64,000 bases of DNA, taken from the NCBI RefSeq assembly GCF_047246645.1, contig NZ_JBFOKR010000002.1, forward strand, positions 248,001 to 312,000, written 5' to 3'. Shown here in pieces: positions 51,916 to 61,363 of this stretch. This DNA is from Ferdinandcohnia sp047246645. Lineage in GTDB: Bacteria; Bacillota; Bacilli; Bacillales; Bacillaceae_L. The translations under genes were made by a program, and so were the position numbers. How positions within the stretch are numbered: position 1 is the first letter of the stretch; every line of letters begins with the position of its first letter. Below the pieces are notes generated by a model. That model made no database searches, had not been told where the DNA came from, and saw nothing but the letters and a program-made list of their open reading frames with translations.

Positions 51916-53142
51916 TTAAATATTTACCTGAACAGGAATGTATAAAAGCTGTCCTTCTGATAAAGAATCTTCATTTAGGGTGTTTACTCGTACTAATTGC
52001 TGAGTAGAGATTTCATAGCGCTCCGCAATTTTATCTATCGTATCACCACTTTGAACAATACAAATCTTCATTGTTGTATGTTCTTCTACTTCATCTCTAC
52101 CAAATATTTTCGTAAGAAGTAATTCATTTTCGCTTCTTGTAGAAGATTGATTACTAGCTTCTGCAGTTTGCTCTTTCTCTGATCTTTCCTCAACTGCTGT
52201 TACAGTTTCTTTATTAGGGTTATCTGATCCGAAAGTAAGCTTATTATCATGTCTTGCTTTAACCTCAATTTGTGGTGTTAGAGTAGCCACCACTTCTTCT
52301 TCCTTCTCCTCTATCACTTCCTCGACTTGCTCTTCAACAACCTGTAAAAGTTCCTCAGGCTCCTGATATGCCTCTCTTCTCGCTTCTACTTCAAAAGGTA
52401 CGAATAAATCATCATCAGCTTCTTCCTGGTGCGAATTATTTGTTTCACTGACCTCTTCTACCTCTTCATTCTCTGGTTTATGTAGCACTACTTCATCTGG
52501 TGATTGCAGTACTACTTCCTCTTCCTCGACTTCTTCAGAAACAGGTTCTTGCTCTGCCCTCACTTCTTCAAAAGTCTGTTCTTGTACAGGTTCTTCCTCA
52601 AAAGAACTGCTCCGAACGAGCTCTAGCTCTTTTTCAGGAGCTTCGACCTCTTGAGATGCCACAGGAAATGCTTCTCTAGCTGGCTCTTCAACAGGATCAT
52701 CTGGTGGTGGTGTGGTTTGCGTAACATTTTGAATTCCACTTATAGACAAATCCGCAATAATTTGCAGACAGCCACGTTTTGGAAGTTCATAATCAAATGC
52801 TTCGATAGATACATATACTTCATCAAGACTCTGAACACGGTTTTGAGGAATCGTGATGTCAACAGGGAATCTATGATTTAATACACTGATTCCGTCTTCA
52901 CGAGTTTTCACCTCATTTACGAGTCTTACCGACGTAAAGTCGCGTTCTTCCTCTTCAGAAGCATTTTCATCTATTCGATATTCACCAGTTAGTTGTAATG
53001 CACCGCGAATGGACACATATTGATCATGCTCTTGAATCACAATATCTGGATCAAGAGAAATTGAAACAAGCTCTGAGACTTCCTGTCCCTTTTGAAACCA
53101 GACTGATTCCTCAACCGAAAATCGTAAGTTTTCAGATGACAA
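51916..53142 (-). CDS. spoVID: Stage VI sporulation protein D (SpoVID)
   Basis: Spore-coat encasement protein that interacts with SafA, also encoded in this window. The N-terminal SpoVID domain has NLRFSVEESVWFQKGQEVSELVSISLDPDI. A long Glu/Val-rich disordered middle (residues ~150-340) follows, with repeats such as EEPVQEQTFEEVRAEQEP. The C-terminal LysM domain (ICIVQSGDTIDKIAERYEISTQQLVRVN..LSEGQLLYIPV) in B. subtilis binds lipid II. It has 408 aa against 575 in B. subtilis. The start is TTG at 53142 behind GGAGGAG. Confidence 0.93.
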   Translation of the reverse strand: MSSENLRFSVEESVWFQKGQEVSELVSISLDPDIVIQEHDQYVSIRGALQLTGEYRIDENASEEEERDFTSVRLVNEVKTREDGISVLNHRFPVDITIPQNRVQSLDEVYVSIEAFDYELPKRGCLQIIADLSISGIQNVTQTTPPPDDPVEEPAREAFPVASQEVEAPEKELELVRSSSFEEEPVQEQTFEEVRAEQEPVSEEVEEEEVVLQSPDEVVLHKPENEEVEEVSETNNSHQEEADDDLFVPFEVEARREAYQEPEELLQVVEEQVEEVIEEKEEEVVATLTPQIEVKARHDNKLTFGSDNPNKETVTAVEERSEKEQTAEASNQSSTRSENELLLTKIFGRDEVEEHTTMKICIVQSGDTIDKIAERYEISTQQLVRVNTLNEDSLSEGQLLYIPVQVNI

Positions 53143-53480
53143 AGCTACTCCTCCTTTCAGTCCCCTTCTATACTTATTTACTATGACATTACAATTTTTA
53201 TGATGATTTTAAGGGAATTATGATAAGTTCTTTAAATAATATGTGGGAGAACAAAATATCAGTAGATAAAGTGGAGGCTGTAATGAATTGTTAATAGTGA
53301 AGAATTGTTGATTTTTGAAAGTACTTACGAATAATTTTAATTAATGCCGAAATAATCCTGAAAACAACCGAATTAATTTATTTATGTTGAATTGAGAACA
53401 TTATTGTCGGATTCTCACGCTTTATTGCCGAATTCTTCTATCCAGCTCCTATTACAGCAGGAAAAGTAGCCTTTGAATGC
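53143..53480. other. Intergenic region hemL-spoVID
   Basis: No gene is seen in this AT-rich stretch. Between about 53340 and 53440 a short degenerate motif of the type TGCCGAAT occurs four times (near 53345, 53367, 53405, 53426). No clear promoter was identified for spoVID; a sporulation sigma-factor promoter may be present but is not distinguishable by eye. Confidence 0.5.
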
Positions 53481-53514
53481 AAAAAAAGACAGACCCAAAC
53501 CCAGGTCTGCCTTC
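53481..53514 (-). terminator. Terminator of the hem operon
   Basis: On the minus strand AGGCAGACCTGGGTTTGGGTCTGTCT is followed by TTTTTTTG just after the hemL stop. Confidence 0.9.
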
Positions 53515-53526
53515 AATCCTTTGATA

Positions 53527-54816
53527 TTAGCCCTTCAACTTTGAAAATGCTGTTTCTGCAGCAGCAATCGTTTTATCAATGTCCTCATCTGTGTGAGCAG
53601 TTGATAGGAATAATCCTTCAAATTGTGATGGTGGAAGGAATACGCCTTGCTCAGCCATTTCACGATAATAAGTTGCGAAATAGTCTAAATTAGACGTTTT
53701 AGCTGCTTCATAGTTGATTACTTCTTCGTTTGTAAAGAAGAAGCCAATCATTGAACCTGCACGATTAATACGACAAGGGATATCATATTTTTTTGCAGCT
53801 GCTTCTATGCCTTGTTCCAGACGGTCAGCTTTCTTTTTAAATGCAGTATAATGTTCTGGTGTTAATTGTGATAGTGTTTCATATCCTGCTGTCATTGCTA
53901 GTGGGTTACCAGATAGTGTTCCAGCTTGATATATTGGTCCGCTTGGTGCAATTTTCTCCATAATGTCAGCACGACCACCGTACGCACCTACTGGAAGTCC
54001 TCCACCGATTACTTTCCCTAAGCATGTGATATCAGGTGTAACTCCAAAATATCCTTGTGCACAATTATAATCAACTCGGAAACCAGTCATTACCTCATCA
54101 AAAATTAGTAAAGCTCCATATTGAGTTGTGATTTCACGCAATCCTTCTAAGAAACCTGGTAGCGGAGGAACAACTCCCATGTTACCAGCAACAGGCTCTA
54201 CAATAATACCTGCGATGTCGTCTCCAAATTGCTCAAAAGCATAACGAACACTGTCTAAATCATTATACGGAACAGTAATCGTGTTTTGCGCAATACTCTC
54301 AGGGACACCAGGGCTATCAGGTAGACCAAGAGTGGCTACACCTGAACCAGCTTTAATTAATAAAGAATCCCCATGTCCATGGTAGCAGCCTTCAAACTTC
54401 ATAATTTTATTTCGGCCAGTATATCCTCTAGCTAATCGTAATGCACTCATTGTAGCTTCTGTTCCTGAGCTAACCATACGGACGATTTCAATTGATGGTA
54501 CTCGCTCAATAACCACTTCAGCTAATTTATTTTCAGAAAGAGTAGGCGCACCAAAGCTTGTCCCTAGTTCCGTAACCTTCTTAATTGCTTCAACTACTTG
54601 ATCATTCGCATGACCATGAATGAGTGGTCCCCATGATAAAACATAATCTATGTATTCATTTCCATCTATATCATAAATCTTTGAGCCTTTTCCACGCTCC
54701 ATAAAAATCGGGTCCATTTTAACTGATTTGAACGCACGTACCGGGCTGTTAACTCCACCAGGCATTAGCTTTACAGCTTTAGCAAATGCTGCTTTAGATT
54801 TTTCATAACTTCTCAT
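53527..54816 (-). CDS. hemL: Glutamate-1-semialdehyde 2,1-aminomutase
   Basis: PLP enzyme that makes 5-aminolevulinate from glutamate-1-semialdehyde. The PLP lysine is Lys268 in CLGKVIGGGLPVG. FDEVMTGFR, VSSGTEATMSALRLAR and YHGHGDSLL are family motifs. The frame extends to 54864, but the ATG at 54816 follows AGGGGT and gives MRSYEKSKAAF, the canonical N-terminus (429 aa). It is the last gene of hemA-hemX-hemC-hemD-hemB-hemL, in B. subtilis order. Confidence 0.98.
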   Translation of the reverse strand: MRSYEKSKAAFAKAVKLMPGGVNSPVRAFKSVKMDPIFMERGKGSKIYDIDGNEYIDYVLSWGPLIHGHANDQVVEAIKKVTELGTSFGAPTLSENKLAEVVIERVPSIEIVRMVSSGTEATMSALRLARGYTGRNKIMKFEGCYHGHGDSLLIKAGSGVATLGLPDSPGVPESIAQNTITVPYNDLDSVRYAFEQFGDDIAGIIVEPVAGNMGVVPPLPGFLEGLREITTQYGALLIFDEVMTGFRVDYNCAQGYFGVTPDITCLGKVIGGGLPVGAYGGRADIMEKIAPSGPIYQAGTLSGNPLAMTAGYETLSQLTPEHYTAFKKKADRLEQGIEAAAKKYDIPCRINRAGSMIGFFFTNEEVINYEAAKTSNLDYFATYYREMAEQGVFLPPSQFEGLFLSTAHTDEDIDKTIAAAETAFSKLKG

Positions 54817-54881
54817 CGTCATAACCCCTTTCAATATTTTAGAGGTGATACTCCCCTTTTTCAAGGGGCAACACTACCACC

Positions 54882-55862
54882 TTATTTCTCTTCCAACCAA
54901 CGAGCAATATCTTTTGCATGATACGTAATAATCAAATCTGCACCTGCACGCTTCATGCCTGTCATCATTTCCATTACAATTTCTTTTTCATTAATCCAAC
55001 CATTTAGGGCAGCAGCTTTAACCATGGAGTATTCTCCACTTACGTTATAAGCTACGACTGGAGCGTTAAAATTATTTTTCACATCTCTAATAATATCTAA
55101 GTATGAAAGAGCTGGCTTAACAATTAAGAAGTCTGCCCCTTCTTGAACATCAGACTCTGCTTCACGAATTGCTTCTAAGCGGTTTGCATAATCCATTTGA
55201 TAGGTTTTACGGTCACCAAATGAAGGTGCACTTTGTGCAGCATCACGGAATGGGCCGTAAAATGCAGATGAATATTTAACTGCGTATGACATGATAGGAA
55301 CATGTTCAAAGCCTGCTTCATCTAAGCCATAACGGATAGCAGCTACGAAGCCGTCCATCATGTTTGAAGGTGCGATGATGTCTGCCCCGGCTTTGGCCTG
55401 ACTAATTGCAGTTCGTGCTAGTAAATCAAGTGAAGGATCATTTAAAACCTGTCCATTTTCAACTACCCCACAGTGACCGTGTGATGTATATTCGCAAAGG
55501 CAAGTATCAGCAACAACAACAAGCTCCGGATGTTTTTCCTTTGTTACCTTAATCGCTTGTTGAACGATACCGTGGTCATGGTAAGCTCCTGTACCAACCT
55601 CATCCTTTTCTTCTGGTACTCCAAATAAAATAACAGATTTAATTCCTAATGAAACAATCTCATTTAATTCTTCTTCTAGTAAATCTAGAGAAATATTAAA
55701 AACTCCGGGCATAGAAGAAACTTCAACTTTTTTGTTTTCTCCTTCTACGATAAATAGTGGATAAATCAAGTCTTCCTTATGTAAATATGTTTCTCTAACT
55801 AATGAACGTAAATTTGCTGTATGACGTAAACGACGGTGTCTTGCAAACTGTAATTGTTCCAT
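54882..55862 (-). CDS. hemB: Delta-aminolevulinic acid dehydratase (porphobilinogen synthase)
   Basis: Condenses two aminolevulinates to porphobilinogen. The active-site zinc cysteines lie in DTCLCEYTSHGHCG (residues ~119-132). The Schiff-base lysines lie in MSYAVKYSSAFYGPFRDA and FLIVKPALSYLDI. It has 326 aa. It lies between hemD and hemL with short gaps. Confidence 0.97.
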   Translation of the reverse strand: MEQLQFARHRRLRHTANLRSLVRETYLHKEDLIYPLFIVEGENKKVEVSSMPGVFNISLDLLEEELNEIVSLGIKSVILFGVPEEKDEVGTGAYHDHGIVQQAIKVTKEKHPELVVVADTCLCEYTSHGHCGVVENGQVLNDPSLDLLARTAISQAKAGADIIAPSNMMDGFVAAIRYGLDEAGFEHVPIMSYAVKYSSAFYGPFRDAAQSAPSFGDRKTYQMDYANRLEAIREAESDVQEGADFLIVKPALSYLDIIRDVKNNFNAPVVAYNVSGEYSMVKAAALNGWINEKEIVMEMMTGMKRAGADLIITYHAKDIARWLEEK

Positions 55863-55865
55863 TTA

Positions 55866-56654
55866 TTATTCCTCCTTAGGCTTACAATGCGCCTCTATTT
55901 CTAAAAGTAAATCATCAATCGTATATGTACTAGGACAAATGTGAATCGGAATACCTACCTTCATAGCCGCTAGTTTCGTTTGCGGTCCGATGCAAGCAAA
56001 TACTGTACCCTTCGTCCACTCTTTCCACTCTGTTTGTTTAACAATCTTATAAAACTGAGAAACGGTTGAGGGACTTGTAAACGTAACAATATCTATTTCT
56101 TTGTTTTTTAAAAGTTGAATGAGCCGTGTTTTATCGTTATCATTTTCTACTGTTTCGTAGACAATTAGATCTGTAACTTTAGCTCCTGATTCAGATAACT
56201 TTTCAACTAAATAGGGACGCGATAAATTTCCTCGAGCTAATAAAAAACGCACTCCAACTGTTACATATGGTTCCAGACTCTCATATAAACCTTCTGCAAT
56301 AAACTCAGCTGGAACAAGATCCGGAGTAACACCATATTGCTCCAATGCCTTCTTCGTTTTTGTACCTACAACAGCAATTTTAGGCAATCCCTTTATTTCA
56401 CGATTTACCAGATGATAGAATTCGAAAAAATAGTCTACACCATTTTTACTTGTAAATACGAGCCAATCATAGGTATCTAGCGTTTTAATCGTTTCAAGTA
56501 TCATCTGTTCGTTTTCTGGCTTTTCAAACGCAAGTAACGGTAGTTCTATGGGAATCCCACCAGCAGCTGATATTTTCTCAGAAAACTCAGCTGCCTGTGT
56601 TTTACTTCTTGTAACTAAAACCTTTTTTTGAAAAAGAGGTTTATCGCTCTCCAT
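55866..56654 (-). CDS. hemD: Uroporphyrinogen-III synthase
   Basis: Cyclises hydroxymethylbilane to uroporphyrinogen III. It is a low-conservation family, recognised by QKKVLVTRSKTQAAEFSEKISAAGG at the start, DWLVFTSKNGVDYFFE, FLLARGNLSRPYLVEKL, IVTFTSPSTVSQFYKIV and CIGPQTKLAAMKVGI. It has 262 aa. Its ATG overlaps the hemC stop codon by one base, giving translational coupling. Confidence 0.95.
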   Translation of the reverse strand: MESDKPLFQKKVLVTRSKTQAAEFSEKISAAGGIPIELPLLAFEKPENEQMILETIKTLDTYDWLVFTSKNGVDYFFEFYHLVNREIKGLPKIAVVGTKTKKALEQYGVTPDLVPAEFIAEGLYESLEPYVTVGVRFLLARGNLSRPYLVEKLSESGAKVTDLIVYETVENDNDKTRLIQLLKNKEIDIVTFTSPSTVSQFYKIVKQTEWKEWTKGTVFACIGPQTKLAAMKVGIPIHICPSTYTIDDLLLEIEAHCKPKEE

Positions 56655-57586
56655 TACTGATTTAGCTCCTCTTTAACTTGGTCAATTAATTTCTTAGCTC
56701 CAAGCTCTGTTAGCTTAGCAGCTGCTGCGTTACCAACTTCTATTGGATTTGTTCCATACACTTGTTCTTTATAAATGGTTTTTCCATCTGGAGAACCAAC
56801 TAATGCTGTAAGTGCAATTTCTTTTTGATCATTCATAGTTGCGTAGGCTGCAATTGGAACCTGACAACCACCTTCCATTTTGTGCAGGAATACTCTTTCA
56901 GCAGCTACTGTTGTTTCGGTATATTCATCATTTAACTTTGCTAATTCAGCTAATAATTCTGCGTCTTCTTCTCTACATTCGATTGCTAATGCACCTTGAC
57001 CAACTGCTGGTAGGCAAGTTTCAGGTTCTACATACTCTGACACAACATCATCAGACCAGCCCATTCGCTTTAGACCAGCTGCAGCTAACACAATTGCGTC
57101 ATAATCCTCATTTTCAAGCTTTGCAAGTCTTGTATCAATATTTCCACGAATCCATTTTATTTCGATGTCATCACGTTTAGCTAAAAGCTGTGAGCTTCTT
57201 CGTAAGCTACTCGTTCCAACAACTGCACCACTAGGAAGTTCCTCAAAAGCTTTATTGCCTTTTGAAATAATTACATCACGATGATCTTCACGTTTTGGCA
57301 CACAACCAATGACAAAGCCTTCAGGTAGTACAGATGGCATATCCTTCATACTATGTACTGCCATGTCTATTTCTTTATCATATAGAGCTTGCTCAATCTC
57401 TTTTACAAAAAGGCCTTTTCCACCAACCTTTGATAAAGTTACATCAAGAATTTTGTCACCCTTTGTTACGATTTCCTTTACCTCAAATTCATAAGGTACT
57501 CCTAAATTTTTCAATTGTTGGATAACCCAATTTGTTTGAGTAATCGCAAGTTTACTTTTTCTTGAGCCTACAATAATTTTACGCAT
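56654..57586 (-). CDS. hemC: Hydroxymethylbilane synthase
   Basis: Polymerises four porphobilinogens. The cofactor-binding cysteine is Cys241 in KMEGGCQVPIAAYA. GSRKSKLAITQTNWV, DMAVHSMKDMPS, GTSSLRRSSQL and IRGNIDTRLAKL are diagnostic. The frame extends to 57685 but ATG at 57586 follows AGGAGG and gives MRKIIVGSRKS (310 aa). Confidence 0.98.
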   Translation of the reverse strand: MRKIIVGSRKSKLAITQTNWVIQQLKNLGVPYEFEVKEIVTKGDKILDVTLSKVGGKGLFVKEIEQALYDKEIDMAVHSMKDMPSVLPEGFVIGCVPKREDHRDVIISKGNKAFEELPSGAVVGTSSLRRSSQLLAKRDDIEIKWIRGNIDTRLAKLENEDYDAIVLAAAGLKRMGWSDDVVSEYVEPETCLPAVGQGALAIECREEDAELLAELAKLNDEYTETTVAAERVFLHKMEGGCQVPIAAYATMNDQKEIALTALVGSPDGKTIYKEQVYGTNPIEVGNAAAAKLTELGAKKLIDQVKEELNQ

Positions 57587-57600
57587 TATGTTCCTCCTAG

Positions 57601-58434
57601 TTATGAATGCCAAAAATGAAAACGAGATAGACTTCCAAATAAAAAGAAATTTATTAGTAGAAGTAGAAACGCTCCCATATTCCAAAAGGCAATTGTTTTT
57701 CCTTGAAGCTTTTGCACAACTCTTTTATATAGATACCATGCATATATTAGTAACACAAAAAAGGAGCCTAATACCTTCGCATCATATAAATAAAAATTAT
57801 CTAGTTTTAGGTATGCCCATAAAACTCCTAAAAGCAACGACAGTAAAAGCATTGGCACACCAATCAAATTCAATACATATGACATATGATCAAGCTTTGA
57901 TAAGTCATCCATTCTAAGGAGTCGTTTCCCCCACTTTTTTTGCTTTAATAGATTGTATTGAATCGCATAAAGAATTGAAAAAACAAATGACAGAGAAAAA
58001 GCACCATATGAAAGAATCGCCATTGTAATATGTATCATAAGTAATTCAGAAATTAGCTGTCCTTCTACTGCACTGGAACCATGCTGACCCGGTGCAAAAG
58101 TGTGAAGAGCCATTATGAAGAAACCAATTAAATTGGTAAAAAACACAATGAAATCAACTTTTAAAAATTTTGTAAGAAGTAGCGATAGGGAGATTAATAC
58201 CCAGGCATAAAAATAGAGTCCTTCAAACATAGATAATATCGGAAACCTACCTGTATCAATGACCCTAAAAATAAGAAATATCGTTTGAATTATCCATACA
58301 AATGCAAGTAACCAGAAGGCAAATGTGTTTACCTTCCGGTTGTTATGGAGAAAGTCTATAAAATAAAGTAACACACTTAGTGCATAGAGAATTACCGTAA
58401 ACTCATGTAATCTCATTACATTCATCTCTACCAT
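57601..58434 (-). CDS. hemX: HemX, cytochrome c assembly-type membrane protein
   Basis: Membrane protein (277 aa, eight helices) of the CcsA/ResC-like family. B. subtilis HemX negatively affects HemA levels. It carries GLYFYAWVLISLSLLLTKF, the tryptophan-poor variant of the heme-handling motif, and WGKRLLRMDDLSKLDHMSYVLNLIGVPMLLLSLLLGVLWAYL. It aligns along its length with remembered B. subtilis HemX. ATG at 58434 follows AGAGG. It lies between hemA and hemC. Confidence 0.95.
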   Translation of the reverse strand: MVEMNVMRLHEFTVILYALSVLLYFIDFLHNNRKVNTFAFWLLAFVWIIQTIFLIFRVIDTGRFPILSMFEGLYFYAWVLISLSLLLTKFLKVDFIVFFTNLIGFFIMALHTFAPGQHGSSAVEGQLISELLMIHITMAILSYGAFSLSFVFSILYAIQYNLLKQKKWGKRLLRMDDLSKLDHMSYVLNLIGVPMLLLSLLLGVLWAYLKLDNFYLYDAKVLGSFFVLLIYAWYLYKRVVQKLQGKTIAFWNMGAFLLLLINFFLFGSLSRFHFWHS

Positions 58435-58448
58435 ATAGGATTCCTCTC

Positions 58449-59804
58449 TTATGACTGTAGAGAAGGCTGCTTTTTACCAGCTGCTATCACATCAACCAGT
58501 TCATTTTGTTGTTTTTGTTTCCCTTTTTCGATATCAACTGCTTCTTCAATATCAAAAATCTTCATAAACAATGCTAGAGATTCCTTGGCATTTGGTTCTG
58601 CAGCAAGCTCTTTAGCCTGTAAAATAGGGTCTTTTAACAGCTGATTGATAATACTCTTTGTATGTTTATTTAACACCTTTTTCTCACGGTCTGTTAGACT
58701 TGGCATTTTTCTTTCAATGCTTTCCATTGTTTCAGCTTGAATGGCTAATGCTTTGTTACGAAGTGCTGAAATAACTGGTACAACACCTAGTGTGTTTAAC
58801 CAAGATTTAAATTCAACTATTTCAGCTTCAATCATTACCTCAATTGCCTCAGCCGCTACCATACGCTCTTGCATATTAGCCTCGACAATGCCTTCTAGAT
58901 CATCAATATCATACAAGAAGATACTTTCAAGTTCAGCAAGCGCTGGGTCTAAATCCCTTGGTACTGCAATGTCTACCATAAATAATGGACGGCCTTTTCT
59001 CATTCGCTCAACATTCTGCATCATGTCCTTTGTAATAACATAACCCTTCGCACCTGTTGAACTAATCATGATATCGGCATCAACTAAAGCACACTGTAAC
59101 TCTTCAATTGTTTTTGCTTCACCTTGGAATTTTTCAGCTAAATTTTTTGCCTTTTCAAATGTACGGTTCATGACTGTAACTTTTTTCACACCTGAACCAT
59201 AAAGATTTTGAACGGCTAATTCACCCATTTTACCTGCACCTAAAATCAGCACATTTTTCGATGATAAATCACCGAATATTTTCTTTGCAAGTTCCACGGC
59301 TGCATAACTCACAGAAACAGCATTTGAGCCAATCTCAGTTTCTGAGTGAGCCTTTTTTGCAAGTGTAACTGCCTGTTTAAATAAGTGATTAAATACAGTA
59401 CCAGAAGTTCCATCTTCTTGAGCTGATAAAAAGCTTGAACGGATTTGTCCAAGAATTTGAGTCTCACCAACTACCATTGAGTTAAGTCCACAAGTCACAT
59501 GGAAAAGATGGTCAACTGCACCCTCATTTTCAAAAATTGTTAAATACGGAGAAAACTCTTCCTTATCAATTCCGAACCACTCTGAAAGAAAGGCCTTGAT
59601 GTAATAACGTCCAGTATGAACCTGATCAACAACCGCGTAAATTTCCGTACGGTTACAAGTTGAGACGATAATATTCTCAAGGATACTCTTTTTTGTTTTT
59701 AATTCCTTCATTGCTTTTGCAATATCATTGGGGTCAAAAGTAAGCTTTTCACGTATTTCAACAGGGGCTGTTTTATAATTTAATCCGACCATAATTGTAT
59801 GCAT
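58449..59804 (-). CDS. hemA: Glutamyl-tRNA reductase
   Basis: First committed step of C5-pathway heme synthesis: NADPH reduction of Glu-tRNA to glutamate-1-semialdehyde. The catalytic Cys50 is in IIVSTCNRTEIYA. The NADPH site is NVLILGAGKMGELA, and GETQILGQIRSSF precedes it. The C-terminal dimerisation domain is helical. It has 451 aa. It is the first gene of the hem operon. Confidence 0.98.
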   Translation of the reverse strand: MHTIMVGLNYKTAPVEIREKLTFDPNDIAKAMKELKTKKSILENIIVSTCNRTEIYAVVDQVHTGRYYIKAFLSEWFGIDKEEFSPYLTIFENEGAVDHLFHVTCGLNSMVVGETQILGQIRSSFLSAQEDGTSGTVFNHLFKQAVTLAKKAHSETEIGSNAVSVSYAAVELAKKIFGDLSSKNVLILGAGKMGELAVQNLYGSGVKKVTVMNRTFEKAKNLAEKFQGEAKTIEELQCALVDADIMISSTGAKGYVITKDMMQNVERMRKGRPLFMVDIAVPRDLDPALAELESIFLYDIDDLEGIVEANMQERMVAAEAIEVMIEAEIVEFKSWLNTLGVVPVISALRNKALAIQAETMESIERKMPSLTDREKKVLNKHTKSIINQLLKDPILQAKELAAEPNAKESLALFMKIFDIEEAVDIEKGKQKQQNELVDVIAAGKKQPSLQS

Positions 59805-59885
59805 AGCTCTAATCCCCCCACTAAAATGTTTTAGTTCATAATTAATTCGTTTATGTTGTTAAAGACGAACACAAAAACTATCTAT

Positions 59886-59894
59886 ATTATAGCA
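59886..59894 (-). promoter_or_regulatory. Extended -10 element upstream of hemA
   Basis: On the minus strand TGCTATAAT matches an extended -10 (TGnTATAAT), about 80 bases before the hemA ATG. An extended -10 can work with a poor -35, and none is clear here. Confidence 0.5.
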
Positions 59895-60072
59895 TGTGCA
59901 TTATTACAAAAAATCGAAAAATGTGTGAACACTATTTGACAACCTATGCTAAGATTGTAAGTAGAATTTATAATAGACATATAAGAACATATTCGTACAT
60001 ATTTCGTTATACTACAAAGGTTACATTAACAAAAAAACGTGGTCAAATCAAGTAACTAGCACGGAGGACCGT

Positions 60073-60558
60073 ATGAAAAAGAACAATATATTTTCTGGTA
60101 TTATCTTAGTTGGGATTGGTTGCTATCTCCTTCTCCAGCAACTCCAAATACCAGTATTTACACATTTTTATTCCTGGCCAACACTTGTAATCATTGTTGG
60201 CATTGCTTTTCTTGTTCAAGCATATTCTGAAAACAATCACGGCAGCATCCTACCGGGTGTCATTTTAGTAGGTTTCGGATTTCATTTCCATGGGATCAAT
60301 CAGCTAGCTTTTTGGCCAAAGCAATCTGGAACGCTTTTGTTTATCATTGGACTAGGTCTGCTGCTTACATATTTCAAAACGAAAAATGGTCTATTTCAAA
60401 GTATACTTGTTTTAGTTGTTTCGTTGTTATTCCTTAATTACAACCGATTTATGGGTTGGCTCGACTTTTTAGAAGGTGGTTTTGCCTTTATATTAAATTA
60501 TTGGCCACTAATTCTAGTCGGCGTAGGTGTCTACTTATTATTTATTAAGAAAAGGTAA
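60073..60558 (+). CDS. LiaF/LiaI-like transmembrane-region protein
   Basis: A 161-residue membrane protein with about six hydrophobic segments arranged as repeats of a short two-helix unit. Each unit is of the type GIILVGIGCYLLLQQL .. YSWPTLVIIVGIAFLVQA and GVILVGFGFHF .. GTLLFIIGLGLLLTY; the last is ILNYWPLILVGVGVYLLF. This is the LiaI-LiaF-like TM region (DUF5668) pattern. It lacks the soluble LiaF C-terminal domain. Its function is unknown; relatives respond to cell-envelope stress. It stands alone on the plus strand, divergent from hemA. Confidence 0.8.
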   Translation: MKKNNIFSGIILVGIGCYLLLQQLQIPVFTHFYSWPTLVIIVGIAFLVQAYSENNHGSILPGVILVGFGFHFHGINQLAFWPKQSGTLLFIIGLGLLLTYFKTKNGLFQSILVLVVSLLFLNYNRFMGWLDFLEGGFAFILNYWPLILVGVGVYLLFIKKR

Positions 60559-60574
60559 AATATACTAATCATGC

Positions 60575-60608
60575 AAAAAGACAGAGTATTGGGCTCTGTC
60601 TTTTCTTT
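60575..60608. terminator. Bidirectional terminator LiaF-like/ABC operon
   Basis: AAAAGACAGAG-TATTGGG-CTCTGTCTTTT has A- and T-runs on its sides and lies between the convergent stops. Confidence 0.88.
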
Positions 60609-60610
60609 AT

Positions 60611-61348
60611 TTATAAAACCGAATTTAAAAAATCCCTTGTACGCTGTTCTTTTGGGTTAGCGAAAATGTCTTTCGGTATTCCGACCTCCACAATTTTACC
60701 ATCATGCATATAAACAACCATATCCGCAACTTCACGAGCAAACCCCATTTCATGGGTAACAACAACCATTGTCATACCTTCATTTGCTAACTGCTTCATG
60801 GTCGCTAGTACCTCACCGACTAACTCTGGGTCGAGGGCGGAAGTAGGTTCGTCAAATAACATTATTTCTGGCTTCATTGCTAGTGCACGGGCAATTGCTA
60901 CCCGTTGTTTTTGTCCGCCTGATAATTTTGATGGATACACATTTTCTTTTTCTGCTAATCCTACCTTTTGTAAAAGCTCCCTCGCTTCTTCAATTGCTTG
61001 TTGCTTAGGAATCTTTTTCACCTGAGTTGGTGCTTCAATGACATTTTCAATTACAGTCATATGTGGGAATAAATTAAAGTGTTGAAACACCATACCCACT
61101 CGTTGTCGAACCTGATTCAAATTGTCTTTTTGAGGGTTAATCTCTTCATTATTTATTAATATCAAGCCACTATCTTTTATTTCTAAAAAATTTAAACAAC
61201 GAAGCAACGTACTTTTACCAGAACCGCTCGCTCCTATTAAACACACAACTTCACTCTCTTTTACTTCGATGTTTATATCTTTTAAAACATGCAGGTCGCC
61301 AAATGATTTATTTAAGTTCTCTACTCGTATCATTTCTTTTTTACCCAA
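60611..61348 (-). CDS. Polar amino-acid ABC transporter ATP-binding protein
   Basis: ABC ATPase (245 aa) of the polar-amino-acid uptake (GlnQ/HisP) type. Walker A GASGSGKST is near residues 38-46, the Q-loop at MVFQHFNLFPHMTV, the signature LSGGQKQR near 142, Walker B IMLFDEPTSALDPE and the switch His in VVVTHEMGFAREVAD. The start is TTG at 61348 after GGGGGTG. It is the last gene of a three-gene operon (binding protein, permease, ATPase). The substrate is not readable from sequence; glutamine, cystine or arginine are typical. Confidence 0.95.
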   Translation of the reverse strand: MGKKEMIRVENLNKSFGDLHVLKDINIEVKESEVVCLIGASGSGKSTLLRCLNFLEIKDSGLILINNEEINPQKDNLNQVRQRVGMVFQHFNLFPHMTVIENVIEAPTQVKKIPKQQAIEEARELLQKVGLAEKENVYPSKLSGGQKQRVAIARALAMKPEIMLFDEPTSALDPELVGEVLATMKQLANEGMTMVVVTHEMGFAREVADMVVYMHDGKIVEVGIPKDIFANPKEQRTRDFLNSVL

Positions 61349-61363
61349 TTTATTGTCACCCCC

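Noticed and set aside
59830..59860. PerR box upstream of hemA
   Set aside because: The TTCATAATTAATTC stretch matches the TTATAATNATTATAA consensus only partly, and AT-rich DNA makes chance matches likely.
59936..59974. TTGACA plus TATAAT promoter for the LiaF-like gene
   Set aside because: The two hexamers are 27 bases apart, too far for a sigma-A promoter.
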